From Parendozoicomonas sp. Alg238-R29 (GTDB taxonomy: Bacteria; Pseudomonadota; Gammaproteobacteria; Pseudomonadales; Endozoicomonadaceae): 64,000 nucleotides of DNA. A program made the translations under genes and the position numbers. Positions 62,824-64,000 of this stretch are shown piece after piece (positions within the stretch are counted from its first letter, which is position 1; each line of letters starts with the position of its first letter). The notes under the pieces are model-generated. The model did no database searches and was not told where the DNA came from. It worked only from the letters and a program-made list of their open reading frames with translations. The stretch covers positions 32,848-96,847 of the forward strand of contig NZ_CAMZOG010000007.1 of assembly GCF_947331445.1 (NCBI RefSeq). Reading direction: 5' to 3'.

Positions 62824-63744
62824 ATGCCTGAATACTTTCCGCGTGACTTTTGCGGTTACGGTGCAAACCCACCGCAAGTCATCTGGCCAGACAATCACCA
62901 ACTGGCCCTGAGTGTGGTTGTGAACTACGAAGAGGGTTCCGAATCCTGTCCACAAGATGGGGACGACGTATCGGAATCGTGGCTGACAGATATTCCCGGT
63001 TTAAAGGCGCACTCTCACCGCCATATGTCCTGTGAATCTGTATTTAATTATGGAGCCAGAGCCGGTGCCTGGCGGTTAATCAGGACACTTCAGGAGTTTA
63101 AAATACCGGCAACAGTGTTTGCCTGTGGGCTGGCTCTTGAACGCAATCCGGATATTGCCAGGGCATTCTACAATGCAGGATGGGAATTGGCTGGTCACGG
63201 CTGGCGCTGGCTGGATTACAGCCACTTTTCAGAGGAAGAAGAGTGCCGCCATATGCGGCGGACTTTGGAAGTTATTGAAAGGCTTACCGGGCAAAAGCCT
63301 TCAGGCTGGTACACCGGTCGTAAAAGCCCTTATACAAGAGCACTCGCTTTGCATCATGGGCTCCTCTGGGATTCTGATGCCTACGATGACGATATTCCCT
63401 ATACCGTTTCTATCGAAGGCCACGATCACCTGGTTATTCCTTACACACTGGTCAGCAATGATTGTCGTTACTGCATGTCGCCTGGATGGAACACTCCCGA
63501 AGATGCCTGGCTGACACTCAAGGCAACGTTCGACACTCTTTATCGCGAGGGTGCAACAGCTCCGCGAATGATGACTGTTGCTCTACATAGCCGTTTATCC
63601 GGTCACCCTGGCAGGGCTGATGCTGTTCGACGCTTCCTTGAATATGCGCACCAACATAGCGGCGTATGGTTCTGTCGCAGAAATGATATTGCTAAACACT
63701 GGTTGAAGCAGACACAGCACTTCAAACAACAGCCCGCACCATGA
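62824..63744 (+). CDS. puuE: Allantoinase PuuE-type polysaccharide-deacetylase-fold enzyme, 306 aa
   Basis: The N-terminus (YFPRDFCGYGANPPQVIWPDNHQLALSVVVNYEEGSE) is the signature of metal-independent PuuE allantoinases, which open allantoin in purine breakdown. The NodB-fold body follows: ATVFACGLALERNPDIARAF, WELAGHGWRWLDYSHFSEEEE, TGRKSPYTRALALHHGLLWDSDAYDDDIPY and LHSRLSGHPGRADAVRRFLEY. Length fits. The usual partners (OHCU decarboxylase, HIU hydrolase) are not in the window. A tandem repeat lies upstream and a truncated GNAT gene downstream. Confidence 0.9.
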   Translation: MPEYFPRDFCGYGANPPQVIWPDNHQLALSVVVNYEEGSESCPQDGDDVSESWLTDIPGLKAHSHRHMSCESVFNYGARAGAWRLIRTLQEFKIPATVFACGLALERNPDIARAFYNAGWELAGHGWRWLDYSHFSEEEECRHMRRTLEVIERLTGQKPSGWYTGRKSPYTRALALHHGLLWDSDAYDDDIPYTVSIEGHDHLVIPYTLVSNDCRYCMSPGWNTPEDAWLTLKATFDTLYREGATAPRMMTVALHSRLSGHPGRADAVRRFLEYAHQHSGVWFCRRNDIAKHWLKQTQHFKQQPAP

Positions 63745-64000
63745 AAACCCAGAAAGTCGCTAAAAATATTTCCACCAGGGTTATGTCACAAAGGTTATGG
63801 CATGACCATGACTCGCAGAAGACTGGAGCTTGCCGGGAATCGCTGCATCGGCCTTGATGGTGTTCCGCAAAATGTAAATATTTATTCTCGCATTGGTTTC
63901 AAGCCAACCTACCGCAACCTGTGTTTTTCTATTGAGAAAATTGAGAAAATTGAGAAAATTGAGAAAATTGAGAAAATTGAGAAAATTGAGAAAATTGAGA
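63745..64000 (+). pseudogene. Truncated GNAT-family acetyltransferase fragment (runs off window end)
   Basis: The frame is open from 63745 to the window end, with the first ATG only at 63802. From 63793 it reads GYGMTMTRRRLELAGNRCIG, then LDGVPQNVNIYSRIGFKPTY and RNLCFSIE. That is the C-terminal acetyl-CoA-binding half of a GNAT enzyme (GxG loop, then NVxxYxRxGF). The N-terminal half is absent because the puuE gene occupies that place, so this is a broken copy or a rearranged fragment. The 3' part runs into a 9-bp repeat encoding Lys-Ile-Glu. It cannot be closed inside the window. Confidence 0.6.
63931..64000. repeat. 9-bp tandem repeat (ATTGAGAAA) at the window end
   Basis: ATTGAGAAA is repeated at least seven times from 63931 and continues past the window edge. 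In the GNAT frame each unit encodes Ile-Glu-Lys. Because nine is a multiple of three, gain or loss of units does not shift the frame. Confidence 0.95.

Noticed and set aside
63931..64000. CRISPR or telomere-like array at the window end
   Set aside because: Nine-base units without spacers that stay in frame with the preceding reading; a short-sequence repeat.

Overview
The window looks like a chromosome segment of a marine gammaproteobacterium in the Oceanospirillales, most likely Endozoicomonas or a close relative. The evidence is: (i) gammaproteobacterial gene orders (ygfB-pepP-ubiH-ubiI; zapA-6S RNA-fau; hemA divergent from a TPR lipoprotein and lolB, with tRNA-Gln, prs, rplY and pth; hemA-prfA-prmC-moeB); (ii) a marine-type proteobacterial sortase with its VIT/vWA substrate; (iii) several large orphan genes with basic, disordered N-termini, one ankyrin-like and one with a MICAL-like flavin domain, inserted into otherwise conserved operons. 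The genus is an inference. No rRNA, CRISPR array, prophage or intact insertion sequence was seen.

Layout. 0-3.6 kb: partial cytochrome c', a secreted alpha/beta-hydrolase lipoprotein and an extended SDR. 3.9-8.6 kb (minus): glycine cleavage genes gcvT, gcvH and gcvP, with intrinsic terminators after each. 8.8-11.6 kb: ferric-iron ABC permease and binding protein behind a Fur-like box, without an ATPase. 11.7-19.6 kb: Met-rich lipoprotein, then ubiI, ubiH, pepP and ygfB, split by a 288-bp MITE-like element and by an ankyrin-like gene on the opposite strand, then divergent zapB-like/zapA. 19.7-24.6 kb: 6S RNA, an extra membrane protein gene, fau, a 28-codon membrane peptide, ilvA, an IS1595-like transposase relic and rpiA. 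24.6-31.3 kb: branched-chain amino-acid transporter livK-HMGF, with an orphan gene between livK and livH. 31.5-38.1 kb: 34-codon peptide, lone GspE/PilB-like ATPase, CYTH protein, DUF47-pit phosphate uptake pair, and metS plus NSS transporter. 38.5-46.6 kb: an envelope cluster made of an exported protein, a large di-heme lipoprotein, the VIT/vWA sortase substrate with its sortase, and a formate/nitrite channel. 46.8-49.8 kb: 995-residue protein with a MICAL-like FAD domain. 49.8-55.4 kb (minus): pth, rplY, a broken thioesterase, prs, tRNA-Gln, lolB and a TPR lipoprotein; ispE, expected between lolB and the tRNA, is absent. 55.7-64 kb: hemA, prfA, prmC, moeB, an Amt-histidine kinase-receiver fusion, a 15-bp tandem repeat, puuE and a GNAT remnant that runs into a 9-bp repeat at the window edge.

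The backbone is housekeeping: one-carbon metabolism, quinone synthesis, haem synthesis, translation termination and amino-acid, iron and phosphate uptake. The unusual content is orphan genes, repeats and relics wedged into conserved operons, plus the sortase/cytochrome envelope cluster and the ammonium-sensing fusion kinase. All functional calls come from reading the sequence and from recalled family motifs; no database search was run.
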